DNA of 64,000 nucleotides from Deinococcus indicus (GTDB lineage: Bacteria > Deinococcota > Deinococci > Deinococcales > Deinococcaceae), in NCBI RefSeq assembly GCF_002198095.1, contig NZ_NHMK01000012.1, positions 86,460 through 150,459 on the forward strand, in the 5' to 3' direction. Below, one piece after another: positions 46,923 to 61,840 of this stretch; the stretch's first letter is position 1; every line of letters begins with the position of its first letter. The translations under genes and the position numbers were made by a program. The notes below the pieces were generated by a model. It had not been told where the DNA came from. It saw nothing but the letters and a program-made list of their open reading frames with translations, and searched no databases.

Positions 46923-48226
46923 GCGCCCTGATTCCCGCGCTGGTGATCCTGCTGATGGTCGCCCTGAACGCCCTGTACGTGGCGGCCGAGTTCGCGACCG
47001 TCGGTTCGCGCCGCTCGCGCGTGCAGGAAGCCGCCGAGGGTGGCAACCGGACAGCGGCGGCGCTGCTGGCGATCCTTCAGGACCCGAAGAAGATCGACAC
47101 GTACGTCGCCGCCTGCCAGATCGGCATCACGATCAGCAGCCTCGTGGCGGGCGCGTACGGGCAGTCGCAGCTCACGCCGCTGTTCACGCCGCTGCTGGGC
47201 GCCGTGGGCGGCGAGATCGCCGCGACCGTCACGGTCCTGATTCTCGTGACGTCCCTGCAGGTCGTGCTGGGTGAACTGCTGCCGAAGACGGTGGCGCTGC
47301 GCTACCCGGAACGGCTGGCGCTCGCCACGCTGCGGCCCATGCAGCTGAGCCTGCTGCTGTTCCGCCCGCTGATCGCGCTGTTCAACGGCACCGCCTTCGC
47401 CATCCTGCGGGCCGCGAAGATGAACACCGAGCACAGCCACGCGCACGTCCACTCGCCCGAGGAGTTGCAGGACCTGTACCGCGAGAGTGCCGACGGCGGC
47501 CTGATCGACGCCAGCGAACGTGAGATGCTGTCCGGCGTGTTGAACGTCGAGGACCGCGTGGTCCGCGAGATCATGACGCCCCGCACGCGGGTCTTGGCGG
47601 TGCCGGTCAGCCTCAGCGTCCGCGACGCCCTGGAACGCCTCGCGCCCAGCGCCTACTCGCGCTTTCCCGTCACGGCCGCCACGAGCGAGATGGGCGGCGA
47701 GGACATCGTGGGCGTCGTTCACCTGCGCAGCCTGTACCTGAGCGCCGAACGCGCCCCGCACGCCACCGTGCAGAGCGTCATGCGCGACCCGCTGGTCGTG
47801 GCGGAAGTCATGCCCGTCCCGGACCTCTGGCGGCGCCTGCGGGATTCGGGGCGGCATAGCGCCGTCGTGGTCAACGAGTACGGCAGTGTGTCCGGCTTCG
47901 TGACCCTCGAGGACGCCCTGGAGGAGATCTTCGGTGAGCTGCAGGACGAGTTCGACCAGGAGGAGGAACCCATCAGCGTGCAGGGCGACCGCGTCACGGT
48001 GCGCGGCGACGTGCTGATCGACGTGCTGAACGGCCGTTTCGACCTGGACCTGCCCACCGACGAGGTCGACACCGTCAGCGGCCTGATCTGGCAGGAACTC
48101 GGCCGCCTGCCGCAACCCGGTGACGAGGTCAGCGTCCTGCCCGGCGACCTGATCTTCCGTGTGGACGCCATGGAACGCCGCGCCGTGAAACGCGCCAGCT
48201 TCACCCTGACCGGAGAGAGCGCATGA
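46919..48226 (+). CDS. CNNM/CorC-type membrane protein with CBS domains (first copy)
   Basis: 435 aa. DUF21 membrane region (LIPALVILLMVALNALYVAAEFATVGSRRSRV; LELLPKTVALRYPERL-type loop) then a CBS pair (MTPRTRVLAVPVSLSVRDAL; VVVNEYGSVSGFVTLEDALEEIFGEL) and a CorC_HlyC C-terminal domain. TTG start at 46919 with GGGGGAGG five bases upstream; the in-frame TTG at 46859 lacks a site. Family members handle Mg/Co efflux or sodium-coupled metal transport. Confidence 0.85.
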   Translation: MSALIPALVILLMVALNALYVAAEFATVGSRRSRVQEAAEGGNRTAAALLAILQDPKKIDTYVAACQIGITISSLVAGAYGQSQLTPLFTPLLGAVGGEIAATVTVLILVTSLQVVLGELLPKTVALRYPERLALATLRPMQLSLLLFRPLIALFNGTAFAILRAAKMNTEHSHAHVHSPEELQDLYRESADGGLIDASEREMLSGVLNVEDRVVREIMTPRTRVLAVPVSLSVRDALERLAPSAYSRFPVTAATSEMGGEDIVGVVHLRSLYLSAERAPHATVQSVMRDPLVVAEVMPVPDLWRRLRDSGRHSAVVVNEYGSVSGFVTLEDALEEIFGELQDEFDQEEEPISVQGDRVTVRGDVLIDVLNGRFDLDLPTDEVDTVSGLIWQELGRLPQPGDEVSVLPGDLIFRVDAMERRAVKRASFTLTGESA

Positions 48227-49512
48227 CCTACCTGACCCCCATCCTGGTGATCCTGCTGCTGGTGTTCCTCAACGGCCTGTTCGTCGCCGCCGAGTTCTCG
48301 CTCGTCGCCGCGCGCCGCTCCCGCCTGGAAACCATGGCCGACCAGGGCAGTGCCAGCGCCCGCACCCTGACCCGCCTGATCGACCAGCCCACCGGCAAGG
48401 ACGGTTACATCGCCATCGCGCAGCTGGGCATCACCCTGGCCAGCATCGGGCTGGGCATGTACGGCGAGCCGCAGGTGGCCGGCTGGCTGTACGGTCCCTT
48501 CGAGAACTGGGGCCTGTCGTACGCGGCGGCGCACACCGTCGGCTTCGTGATCGCCCTGAGTTTCATCACGTTCATGCACGTCGTGTTCGGCGAGATGATC
48601 CCCAAGGCCCTGGCACTCCAGACGCCCGAGGCGGTCAGCGTGCGCGTGCACCCGGTCATGCGGGTGTTCGGGCTGATCTTCCGGCCGTTCGTGTGGGTGC
48701 TGGGCGGCCTCGCCCTGGGCCTGATGCGCCTGCTGCATGTCCGCGAACCCGGCCAGGGCGCGCTGCTGTACACCAGCCGCGAACTGAGCATCATCACCGA
48801 CGAGAGCGCCGAGAGCGGCCAGATCGGCGAGGTGCAGCGCGACCTGATCCGCAACATCTTCGCGCTGGAGGAACGCACCGCCGAGGAACTCATGACCTCC
48901 CGCGCCCGCATGGACGTGCTGAACGTGAACGCCACGCCGGACGACGTGGCCGCCCGCATCGCGCAGTCCGCCCGCAGCCGCTACCCCGTGTACGAGGACA
49001 ACCTCGACAGCATCATCGGCGTGCTGCACGTCAAGGACTTCATCCGGGCGCGCGTGTCCGGCCGCAGCCTGCACCTGGGCCGCCTGGTGCGCCCGTTGCC
49101 CAGCGTGGCCGCCACCGCCACCGCCGAGGACCTGCTGAGCCTGTTCAAACGCGAGCGGGCGCACTCGGCACTCGTCGTGGACGAGTTTGGCGGCACGCTG
49201 GGCTTCGTGACCATGGACGACCTGATCGAGGACGTCATGGACGAGGAAGACGCCGCCGCCAGCGACTGGATCAGCGTCAACGAGGACGGGTCGTACACCG
49301 TGGACGGCGAGGTCACGTTGCAGGAACTGCGCGACGACCACGACCTGAACCTGCATCACGAGGAAGTCCTGACCGTCGCCGGCCTGATCCTCACCGAGAC
49401 CGGCACGCCCCCCGCCGCCGGGGACACCGTGAACGTGCAGGGCCACGACCTGACCGCCGAGGCCGTGCAGGGCCTCAAGATCACCCGCGTCCGCATCCGC
49501 CCGCTGGGCTGA
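48223..49512 (+). CDS. CNNM/CorC-type membrane protein with CBS domains (second copy)
   Basis: 429 aa, paralogous and coupled by ATGA overlap. DUF21 (ILLLVFLNGLFVAAEFSLVAARRSRLE, FGEMIPKALALQTPE), CBS pair (MTSRARMDVLNVNATPDDVAA; LVVDEFGGTLGFVTMDDLIED) and CorC_HlyC. Paired copies suggest a heteromer. Confidence 0.92.
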   Translation: MTYLTPILVILLLVFLNGLFVAAEFSLVAARRSRLETMADQGSASARTLTRLIDQPTGKDGYIAIAQLGITLASIGLGMYGEPQVAGWLYGPFENWGLSYAAAHTVGFVIALSFITFMHVVFGEMIPKALALQTPEAVSVRVHPVMRVFGLIFRPFVWVLGGLALGLMRLLHVREPGQGALLYTSRELSIITDESAESGQIGEVQRDLIRNIFALEERTAEELMTSRARMDVLNVNATPDDVAARIAQSARSRYPVYEDNLDSIIGVLHVKDFIRARVSGRSLHLGRLVRPLPSVAATATAEDLLSLFKRERAHSALVVDEFGGTLGFVTMDDLIEDVMDEEDAAASDWISVNEDGSYTVDGEVTLQELRDDHDLNLHHEEVLTVAGLILTETGTPPAAGDTVNVQGHDLTAEAVQGLKITRVRIRPLG

Positions 49513-49521
49513 GGGAACGGT

Positions 49522-49564
49522 GCAGAGGGCGCCGCCGGAGTGAACCTCCGGCGGCGCCCTCTGC
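49522..49564. terminator. Bidirectional terminator hairpin
   Basis: A perfect 19-bp stem (gcagagggcgccgccggag / its complement) with a 5-nt loop lies between the convergent CorC-like and cobU genes. No T-run on either side. Confidence 0.85.
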
Positions 49565-49575
49565 CCGTCCCGCCC

Positions 49576-50111
49576 CTACTTCAGCCGCAGGGGCAGGCCA
49601 CTGACGATCAGGTGCGCCTCGTCGCTGGCAGCGGCGGCCCGCTGGTTCACCCAGCCCAGCAGGTCGCGGTAGCGGCGGGCCAGTGCGTTGTCCGGCACGA
49701 TCCCGAAGCCCACCTCGTTCGTCACGAGGACCGTCACGCCGCTCCGTTCGCGGGCGGCGCGCAGCAGGTCGTCGGCGGCGTTCAGCATGGCCTCGTCGGT
49801 GTGGCCGGCCAGCATCAGGTTGCTGACCCACAGGCTCAGGCAGTCCAGCAGCGCGGCGGGCGTGGTCACGGCCCGCAACGCGGCGGGCACGGTCAGCGGT
49901 TCCTCGTGCGTGACCCACCCGGCGGGCCGATCGGCGCGGTGACGGGCGATGCGGCCTGTCATCTCGTCGTCGAAGGCCTGCGCCGTGGCGAGGTACGTGA
50001 CGCCCCCGCCCACCCGCGCGGCCTCCTGCGCGACGCGGCGTTCCGCGAACGTGCTCTTGCCGCTGCGAGCACCGCCCGTCACGAACACGATCCGACCCGC
50101 CGCTGGCAGCG

Positions 50112-50115
<4 letters not shown>
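49576..50115 (-). CDS. cobU: Adenosylcobinamide kinase / guanylyltransferase
   Basis: 179 aa. P-loop GGARSGKS (14-21), DCLSLWVSNL, VTNEVGFGIVPDNALARRYRD are CobU/CobP signatures. Phosphorylates adenosylcobinamide then adds GMP. GTG start overlaps the cobQ stop (GTGA). Last gene of the operon. Confidence 0.95.
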
Positions 50116-51519
<1,404 letters not shown>

Positions 51520-51527
<8 letters not shown>

Positions 51528-52563
51528 GTCGCCCTCCCCGGCCCAGGCGGGCGGTCAGGGCGCGCAGCAGGGCGGCGTTCTCTCCGGGCAGGCGGGTGCT
51601 GACGCGGATACAGTCCGGCAGGCCGTAGCTGGTGCAGTCGCGCACGCGGATGCCGCCTTCGCGCAGGTCGGCGGTGACGGCGGCGGCGTCCCCGACGCGC
51701 AGGGTCATGAACGGCGTGCCGGCGTGCTCGGTGCGGCCCAGGCGGCCCAGGTCGGCGGCCAGTTCGGAGGCGTGCGCGGCGACGCGCGGCAGCGTCTCGG
51801 CCAGGAAGCGGGCGCCGTGCGGCAGGGCGGCCAGGACGGCGGCAGTGGCGGCCGTGACGTGCCACGCCGGGGCGAGGTTGTCGAGCGCCGCGACGACCGT
51901 GGGCGCGGCCAGCGCGTAGGCGGGGCGCGCGCCGACGATGCCGTGCGCCTTGCCGGGCGACAGCAGCCGCACCAGCGCCGGGTGGCGTGGCGGGACCGGC
52001 AGGACCGTAAACGGCGCGTACGCCTCGTCCACGATCAGCAGCGCCCCGGCGGCGGCGCAGGTGTCGGCGGCGGCCAGCAGTTCGGCTGGCGTGGGGGCGT
52101 GCCCGGTGGGGTTGTGCGGGTACCCGACGTACACGAGGCGGGCGCGGGCGGGCAGCGTGGTGGGCAGCGCCGGGACGACCTGCACGGACGCGCGTTGCAG
52201 CGCGGCGGCGCGGGCCAGTTCCCCGAACGGCGCGTGCAGGCTCAGCAGCGTGTCGCCGCCCCCCAGGAAGGCGCGGGTCAGGCGGTGCAGCAGGTCGGAC
52301 GCGCCGGTCGCGAGGGCCACGCCGCCGGGTTCGGTGGCGTGCCACGCGGCCAGCCGCTCGCGCACGCGGGCGTACGTGGGGTCCGGGTAGTGGGCGTGGT
52401 CGGCGTCGCGCACCGCCTGGATCAGGCGGGGGTTCGGGCCGTACGGGTTGGTGTTCACGCTGAAATCCAGGCCCGTGAACGGCTGCGCGTCCGGCCCGCC
52501 GTGCGCGGCGCGCGGCAGCAGGGGCGCCAGGCCGGGGCGGTCCGTGGAGAGGTCGGCGGTCAT
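51520..52563 (-). CDS. cobC: Threonine-phosphate decarboxylase-like PLP enzyme (CobC/CobD)
   Basis: 347 aa, histidinol-phosphate aminotransferase-like. [34 protein letters not shown] and the Schiff-base Lys in [16 protein letters not shown]. Supplies (R)-1-aminopropan-2-ol phosphate for the nucleotide-loop linker. ATG overlaps the cbiB stop (ATGA). Called cobD in Salmonella nomenclature. Confidence 0.9.
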
Positions 52564-53473
52564 GGGCGGCCCCGGTGGGCAGGGCGGGCGGGTGGGCGGG
52601 GCAGCATCAGGCACAGCGTAGCGAGGATCAGGGTCAGGTGCGCCAGACGCCGCGCCGCGCGCAGGTCCGGGGCGCCCGGCGCGCGCCCGGCGGGGTTCAG
52701 GACGTACACGCCGCGCTTGTCGAGCCGCACGCCCAGCGCCCCGGCGAACACGCTCATGGGGTGTCCGGCGTTCGGGCTGGTCGTGGCGCGGCGACCCGAG
52801 CGCCACGCGCGGAACGCGGCGCGGCCGTCCAGTCCCAGCAGTGGCGCGGCCAGCAGGGCGCAGGCGGCGGTCAGGCGGGCCGGGGCGAGGTTCAGCAGAT
52901 CGTCGGCGTGCGCGGCGACCTTGCCGGGCCATTCCAGTTCCGGCGTGCGGTAGCCCCACAGGGCGTCGGCGGTGTTCGCGTAGCGGTACAGGGCCGCCAG
53001 CGGCAGGCCGCCCGCGCGGTACGCCAGCAGCGGCGCGACCACGCTGTCCGACAGGTTCTCGGCGAGGCTCTCGGCGGCGGCCCCGGCGACCTCGGCGGCG
53101 CTCAGGTGGGTGGTGTCGCGGCTCACGAGGTGCCACGCCAGCAGGCGGCGCGCTTCCGGCAGGTCATTCGCGTGCAGGGCCGCCTCGACCTCCCCCACTG
53201 CCGAGAGCAGGGCGCGGCGGGCCAGCAGCGGCTTGAGGAGCGCGCCCTGCGCGGGCCAGGGCAGCCGCGCCGCCGCCACGCCCGTCAGCGCGGCCAGCGT
53301 GGCCCCGCCCGCCCAGCCCAGCCCTCCCTCCAGCAGTTGCGTGGCGGGCGTGGTGGCCTGCCAGCGGCGCCGCGCGGCGTTCAGGTACGAGCCCATCCAC
53401 ACGACCGGATGCCAGCGGGCGGGCGGCTCGCCCAGCGCGTCCAGGGTCAGGGCCAGCAGCAGGGCGCGGCGGC

Positions 53474-53477
<4 letters not shown>
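52560..53477 (-). CDS. cbiB: Adenosylcobinamide-phosphate synthase (CbiB)
   Basis: 305 aa, hydrophobic. [70 protein letters not shown] are the CbiB/CobD(Pd) signatures. Attaches the aminopropanol phosphate to cobyric acid in the membrane. GTG start overlaps the cobB stop, with GGGAGG close upstream. Confidence 0.95.
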
Positions 53478-54867
<1,390 letters not shown>

Positions 54868-54871
<4 letters not shown>

Positions 54872-56523
54872 GGGGTCTCCAGGGATGGGTCAGGGTGGTG
54901 GTCCGGCAGGTGCAGCGGCGCGAGGTCCGCGCCTATCGCGCGGGCCAGTTGCGCGGCGCGGCCCAGGCGCACGCGGCCCGATTCGGTGTCCACGACCAGC
55001 GCGGGCACGCCACGCAGGGCGCGGGCAGCATCAAGTGCCTCGGCCCAGGGGTCCGCGCCGGGCTGCGTGGGCACGTTCGCGCGGCCGTCCGTGAACAGCA
55101 CCAGCCGCGCGCCACGCGCGCCGCCCAGCGTCGCGCGGGCCAGCCGTAGCGCCTGCATCAGCGGCGAGCGGCCCCCGGTGGGCGCGGCCTCCACGGCCCG
55201 CGCCCCCGCGTGGGCGTCGGCGGTCCAGTCGAGCAGCAGCGTGGCGCCCACGCCCCGGAAGGTGATCAGGTCCGCGCGGGCCGGGCCACCCGGCCCGCCC
55301 AGGGCGTCCAGCAGCGCCAGCGAGTCCGGGTTCGCGTCCGGGCGACTGCCGGTCACACGGGGTCGCCCGGCGTCGCCCGTCCGGCGCCCCGCGCCGGGCA
55401 TCGGCAGAGCAACGTGCGTGGGCACGGGCGCGAACACCTCGCCCAGCGGGTCGCCAGCGGGAGGCAGGTGGTCTCCCCCGTCCGGAGGGCCCGTCATGTG
55501 CGGCGGCTCGTTCCCGGCTTCCGGTGGGACCTCACCGTCCGGTGCGTCGGCCGGAGGCTGCGGCGGTTCGGCAGGCGGCGGTGAGTCCTGTGGCGGGGCA
55601 GGCGGAGGCGGCAGGTCCGGCGCGTGCGGCGCCCGGCGGTGAGTGAGGACCAGCGGCGCGGCGCGGTCCACGTCCGCCGCCGTGACCGACACGCGGCCCT
55701 CCAGCGCTGCCAGGGCGCAGGCGGCGCGGTACAGCACCAGATCCGCGCGCAGGCTGCGCACACCGGCCGCCGCCGCGTGATCGGCAATGCGGATCAGCAG
55801 CGCGTCCGGGACGGTCACCTGCGCCAGCCGCCCACGCGCCGCGTCCAGCCGGGCGTGCAGGTCCGCCTCCGCCCAGGCCCGCGTGAACGCGGCGGGGTCG
55901 GCGTCGAAGGCGAGGCGACGGCGCACGATCTCGGCCCGTTCGCCCGGCGCGGTGGGCGCCTGCACGTCCACGCACAGCCCGAAGCGGTCCAGGAACTGCG
56001 GGCGCAGGCTGCCCTCCTCGGGGTTCATGCTGCCCACCAGCGCGAACCGGGCGGGCGCGGTCACGCTCAGGCCGTCGCGTTCCACGCGGTGCACGCCCAT
56101 CGCGGCGGCGTCCAGCAGCACGTCCACCAGATGATCCGGCAGCAGGTTCACCTCGTCGATGTACAGCACGCCCCCGTGCGCCTGCGCGGTCAGGCCCGGT
56201 TTCAGGCGCGCCTCGCCGCGCAGGGCCGCGTCGAGGTCCAGCGTGCCCACCACCCGTTCCTCGCCCGCCCCGAGTGGCAGGTTCACGAACGGGGCCGCGC
56301 CCTCCCCGTCGGCTGGCAGGCCCTCCACGTGCGCCGGCAGGAGCGCCGCTAGCGCCCGCGCGGACGTGCTCTTCGCCGCGCCCCGGTCGCCCCGGATCAG
56401 CAGGCCCCCCAGTGCGGGCGACACGGCCAGCAGGCTCAGTGCCAGCGTCAGGTCCGGCTGGTGCGCCACCGCCGACAGCGGGAACAGCGGCGCGGCGTCC
56501 GGACGTGGTTCGGAGGGGTTCAC
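54868..56523 (-). CDS. ChlI-ChlD-type chelatase subunit lacking the MIDAS motif
   Basis: 551 aa. Residues 10-300 are a ChlI-like AAA+ domain (Walker A GDRGAAKS 45-52, Walker B YIDEVNLL 121-128, [19 protein letters not shown]). Residues 300-395 are a Pro/Asp-rich linker. The vWA domain follows with [18 protein letters not shown] and LFTDGRAN. The expected DxSGSM strand and helix before LITFRG are absent: [10 protein letters not shown] runs straight into [10 protein letters not shown], a deletion of about 40 residues. It would pair with CobN in cobalt insertion, but cobN next door is a relic. Likely non-functional or repurposed. Confidence 0.85.
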
Positions 56524-56557
56524 GCAGCCGCCGTGCCGCGGCTCAGGGAGCAGCGGT

Positions 56558-56953
56558 TCAGGGGGATGGGAGGACCGGGGCGTGGGCGTAGGCCGTGATG
56601 CTGGCGTCCACCGTCATCAGCGTGAGCCCGTGCTCGATGGCCTGCGCGACCAGCATGCGGTCGAAGGGGTCGCGGTGATCCCAGTCGAGCGCTCCGGCGC
56701 GCACCGTGTGGGCCGGGGAGATGTCGATCACCTCGGCTCCGAGTCGTGCGGCGACCGCGTGGAAGTCCAGCAGCAGCGGGGCAGCCTCCGGGAGGCGGCC
56801 GCTGCGGTGCTTGATCGAGAGTTCCCAGGCGGTCGCGGCGCTCAGGAGCAACCGGTTGCGGGAGTCGAGCAGCGTGGTCTGCCACGCGCCCGGCAGCAGC
56901 GCCGGCTGGAGGGTCGCCCACAGCAGGATGTGGGTGTCGAGCAGCAGGTTCAC
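56558..56953 (-). CDS. vapC: VapC-type PIN-domain toxin
   Basis: 131 aa. PIN acidic residues in [33 protein letters not shown] and TVDASI. RNase toxin, probably cutting tRNA or rRNA. GTG start overlaps the antitoxin stop (GTGA). Confidence 0.92.
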   Translation of the reverse strand: MNLLLDTHILLWATLQPALLPGAWQTTLLDSRNRLLLSAATAWELSIKHRSGRLPEAAPLLLDFHAVAARLGAEVIDISPAHTVRAGALDWDHRDPFDRMLVAQAIEHGLTLMTVDASITAYAHAPVLPSP

Positions 56954-57192
56954 TCCCAGTCCGCCTGTTCCTCGGCGGACAGTGGGCGCAGGGATTCGTG
57001 CGCGAAGGCCGCGCCGACCTGGACGGTTCCGGCCAGGAAGCCGAGTTCACGCGCAGCGGCGGGCGCCAGTGGCACCAGCCGGGCGTAGGGTTTTCCAGCC
57101 TTGGCGAGAATGATCTCCTCGCCGGCGTGGGCGCGGTCCACGAGGCGGGACAGTTGCGTTTTGGCGGCGTGGATGTTGACCGTCTCTGGCAT
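56950..57192 (-). CDS. vapB: Phd/YefM-type antitoxin
   Basis: 80 aa. [38 protein letters not shown] is the Phd fold; the acidic C-terminus ([13 protein letters not shown]) binds the toxin. The start codon abuts a perfect palindrome, so translation may be leaderless. Confidence 0.92.
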   Translation of the reverse strand: MPETVNIHAAKTQLSRLVDRAHAGEEIILAKAGKPYARLVPLAPAAARELGFLAGTVQVGAAFAHESLRPLSAEEQADWE

Positions 57193-57209
57193 GGACTAAG
57201 CTTAGTCCA
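57192..57209. promoter_or_regulatory. 18-bp perfect palindromic operator of the vapBC pair
   Basis: tggactaagcttagtcca, identical on both strands, ends at the antitoxin start codon. The inner TAAGCT could be the -10 of a leaderless transcript. Classic site for toxin-antitoxin autorepression. Confidence 0.75.
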
Positions 57210-57235
57210 CATGGGGCACTTCAGGGTGACGCGGC

Positions 57236-57614
<379 letters not shown>

Positions 57615-57758
57615 ACCGGCGCGTGGTGGGCGGTGCGGCGGACGCCGTGCAGGTTAAGGCCCAGCGCGAGCTGCGTGTCCGGGCGGGCGCAGATGATCAC
57701 GTCACGCCTCCAGGGCGCCCCACGGCCGCCAGGGCCGGGGGCAACAGAACGGAGCCCA

Positions 57759-58391
57759 TCAGTACTCGATTCCGGTCTGCGCGCCGATGCCCGCCTCGTA
57801 GGCGTGCTTGACGGGCCGGATCTCGCTGACGGTGTCGGCCAGGGCGATCAGTTCCGGCAGGGCGTCCCGGCCGGTCACCACCACGTGCAGCAGCGGGTCA
57901 CGCGCCCGCAGGACCGCCTCGACCTCCGGCCAGGGCACCCAACCGTACTTCAGGGCGTACGTGAACTCGTCCAGCACGATCAGGTCGTGCTCGCCGCTCT
58001 CGATGGCGGCGCGGGCCAGCGACCAGCCGTGCGCGGCCATCGCGGCGCTGTTCTCCAGGTCCTTCGATCTCCACGTGAACCCGTCCCCCAACCCCTCGTG
58101 CGGTACGCCGAGCACGTCCAGGGTGCGGTGCTCGCCGAACTTGGCGCTCTCGTGCTTCAGGAACTGGAACATCCGCACGCGCAGGCCCCGGCCGTGGGCG
58201 CGCAGCATCAGGCCCAGCGCGGCGGTGGTCTTGCCCTTGCCGTTCCCGGTGTTCACGATCAGCAGGCCCCGGCGGCCCCGGCTGACGCCCTCGGCCTTGC
58301 GGTGGGCGTCACGGGCGGCCGCGAGTTCCTGCATGGCCTTCTCGCGGCGCTCGCGGGTCACGGGATCGAGCGCCGCGGCGTCACCCGTCAC
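57759..58391 (-). CDS. cobO: Cob(I)yrinate a,c-diamide adenosyltransferase
   Basis: 210 aa. CobA/CobO P-loop [49 protein letters not shown]. Adds the 5'-deoxyadenosyl ligand. GTG start overlaps the btuF stop (GTGA). Confidence 0.95.
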   Translation of the reverse strand: MTGDAAALDPVTRERREKAMQELAAARDAHRKAEGVSRGRRGLLIVNTGNGKGKTTAALGLMLRAHGRGLRVRMFQFLKHESAKFGEHRTLDVLGVPHEGLGDGFTWRSKDLENSAAMAAHGWSLARAAIESGEHDLIVLDEFTYALKYGWVPWPEVEAVLRARDPLLHVVVTGRDALPELIALADTVSEIRPVKHAYEAGIGAQTGIEY

Positions 58392-59290
58392 TTCAGTGCC
58401 TCCGGGTGAATGAAGCGGATCAGGGCGCGCAGCGCGTCCGGCAGGCGCGGCCCCGGTCGACTCAGGGCGTCGCGTTCCTCGGGTGTGGGCGCGAAGACCC
58501 GTCCCGCCTTCACCGCCTGCAGTCCGGTCCAGCCGGGGCGCCGGCGGGCGTCATCGAGGGTCAGGCCGATCATCACCTGCGGGTTGCTGTTCACGATCCG
58601 TTCCGGGTCGAGTTTCGGAAAGTCGCCCAGCGCGGCCGGCACGATGGTCTGCCCGCCCGCTCTGGCGATCAGCGCCCCGATGAACGAGTTCGGCCCGACC
58701 GAGTACGGGCTGGGGTCGATCTCGTAGTACGTGCTGACCTTCGGAAGGCTCAGCACACTGGCCTGCAGGGTGTTCAGGTCGGCGCGCATGGACGTGATCA
58801 GCCGCGTGGCGCCCGCCTCGTGGTTCGTCAGTTTGCCGATCACGGCGATCTTCTCGAACACCTCGTTGAAGGTCTGCCCGGTGCCGCCGTACACGGTCAG
58901 GCCCGCCTGCGCGAGCTTCTCGGTCAGGCGCGACCCGCTGGACTCGTCGGCAAGGACCAGATCGGGTTTCAGGGCGACGATCGCCTCGATGTTCGGCTGG
59001 TAGGCGCTGCCGACTTTCGGGAGTTTCTCCACGGCGGCCTTCGGGTAGTTGCTGAAGCGGTCGACCGCGATCAGTTGCGCGCCGGCGCCGATAGCAATCA
59101 GCGTCTCGGTATGGCTGGGCAGCATGGACACGATGCGGCGCGGCTGGGCCTTGAGCGTGACACTACGGCCCAGGTCGTCGGTGACGGTCAGCGGATACGC
59201 GGTGGCTGAGGCGCCCTGCGTGGCGCCCATGACGGCGGCGATCAGCAGCGCAGCGCCGGGACGGAAGGAACGGAAAGGCAGGTGGGACAT
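58388..59290 (-). CDS. btuF: BtuF-like cobalamin/cobinamide-binding periplasmic protein
   Basis: 300 aa. Signal peptide at residues 1-29 ([20 protein letters not shown]). PeripB_BP_2 fold: [47 protein letters not shown]. First gene after the B12 riboswitch; GGAG eight bases upstream. No BtuC or BtuD gene in the window, so the channel is encoded elsewhere. Confidence 0.88.
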   Translation of the reverse strand: MSHLPFRSFRPGAALLIAAVMGATQGASATAYPLTVTDDLGRSVTLKAQPRRIVSMLPSHTETLIAIGAGAQLIAVDRFSNYPKAAVEKLPKVGSAYQPNIEAIVALKPDLVLADESSGSRLTEKLAQAGLTVYGGTGQTFNEVFEKIAVIGKLTNHEAGATRLITSMRADLNTLQASVLSLPKVSTYYEIDPSPYSVGPNSFIGALIARAGGQTIVPAALGDFPKLDPERIVNSNPQVMIGLTLDDARRRPGWTGLQAVKAGRVFAPTPEERDALSRPGPRLPDALRALIRFIHPEALK

Positions 59291-59344
59291 GGCGGGAACT
59301 CCAGTGCGTACTGGGACGGCAGCCGGGAGCGGGCGCACAGCATG

Positions 59345-59376
59345 AAAAACCCGCTCCGGCCGGGGGCCAGAGCGGG
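59345..59376 (-). terminator. Intrinsic terminator of the B12 riboswitch
   Basis: A 12-bp stem (cccgctctggcc / ggccggagcggg, one G-T pair) is followed by five Ts on the minus strand, between the aptamer and btuF. This is a normal expression platform for a B12-off switch. Confidence 0.85.
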
Positions 59377-59419
59377 AACACACGTGGAAATGCCACGGCT
59401 GGGTCCAGGGTCACTCATG

Positions 59420-59605
<186 letters not shown>

Positions 59606-59624
59606 CGCCCACGAGGTGGGCCCG

Positions 59625-61055
<1,431 letters not shown>

Positions 61056-61070
61056 TGCCCTTCCCCCTGT

Positions 61071-61131
61071 GTTTGTTGTTTTCTTTTTTGTTTAAATCTC
61101 TTAAAAAGAATAATATATGTTGTCAACAACA
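61071..61131. other. AT-rich unwinding element and rep leader
   Basis: A run of nearly pure A/T (ttttcttttttgtttaaatc, ttaaaaagaataatatatgt) between rep and the iterons, very unlike the surrounding GC. Likely DNA unwinding element. It ends with tgttgtcaacaaca (61118-61131), a palindrome overlapping the rep -35. Confidence 0.65.
61098..61126 (-). promoter_or_regulatory. Probable rep promoter
   Basis: Consensus TTGACA -35 on the minus strand (61121-61126), 17-bp spacer, weak TAAGAG -10 (61098-61103), about 45 nt from the rep start. The -35 lies in the palindrome tgttgtcaacaaca, suggesting autorepression. Confidence 0.5.
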
Positions 61132-61173
61132 AGCGCCCGACCCAGATGCGTGCCACACGGCTTTTTCAGGGTG

Positions 61174-61519
<346 letters not shown>

Positions 61520-61735
61520 TCAAAAAACAGGTTGATGGAAGAATTGAGCAGATTAAATATGCCATAAACATACCCGTCACTCGTTTCCGAGAGTCCGTGC
61601 GGGCCTACCCTTCAATCAGACTGTTTCCGGTCACATGTGGCTCTGTTCGCAGAGGGAAAGGCAGGGCGCGTACGTACATTTATTGATTTAATGTTAAACC
61701 AACTATCGGGTTCTCAGGCCGCCTCCCGACAAAAC

Positions 61736-61754
61736 GGCGCAAGTTGTCCGATAG
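61736..61754 (+). repeat. Eleventh, isolated iteron upstream of parA
   Basis: A perfect copy of the 19-bp unit 235 bp from the array and about 85 bp before parA. An inverted half-copy, aactatcgg, is at 61701-61709. It may let Rep influence parA expression or pair with the array. The spacer 61520-61735 is AT-rich and has no gene; a parS-like site was not identified. Confidence 0.85.
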
Positions 61755-61826
61755 TCCTCTCCCCGCCCGCTCGTCACATGACGAGTGGAAAATTCCATTC
61801 AGGCGACAGAGGTGCTCCTCTCGCGG

Positions 61827-61832
61827 TAGGCT
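61827..61832 (+). promoter_or_regulatory. -10 box of a leaderless parA transcript
   Basis: TAGGCT lies 8 nt before the parA ATG and no ribosome site is present. A weak CGACAG is 17 bp upstream. Confidence 0.5.
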
Positions 61833-61840
61833 GCGCGGTA

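Noticed and set aside
57615..57720. Possible BluB-like remnant (RRDV...RPD...AHHAP stretch on the minus strand)
   Set aside because: Only a short loose resemblance to the nitroreductase N-terminus in one frame; not enough to call.
61637..61840. N-terminal extension of parA through the eleventh iteron
   Set aside because: ParA fold begins at the ATG at 61841, which has a leaderless -10; the extension is low quality and runs through the iteron.
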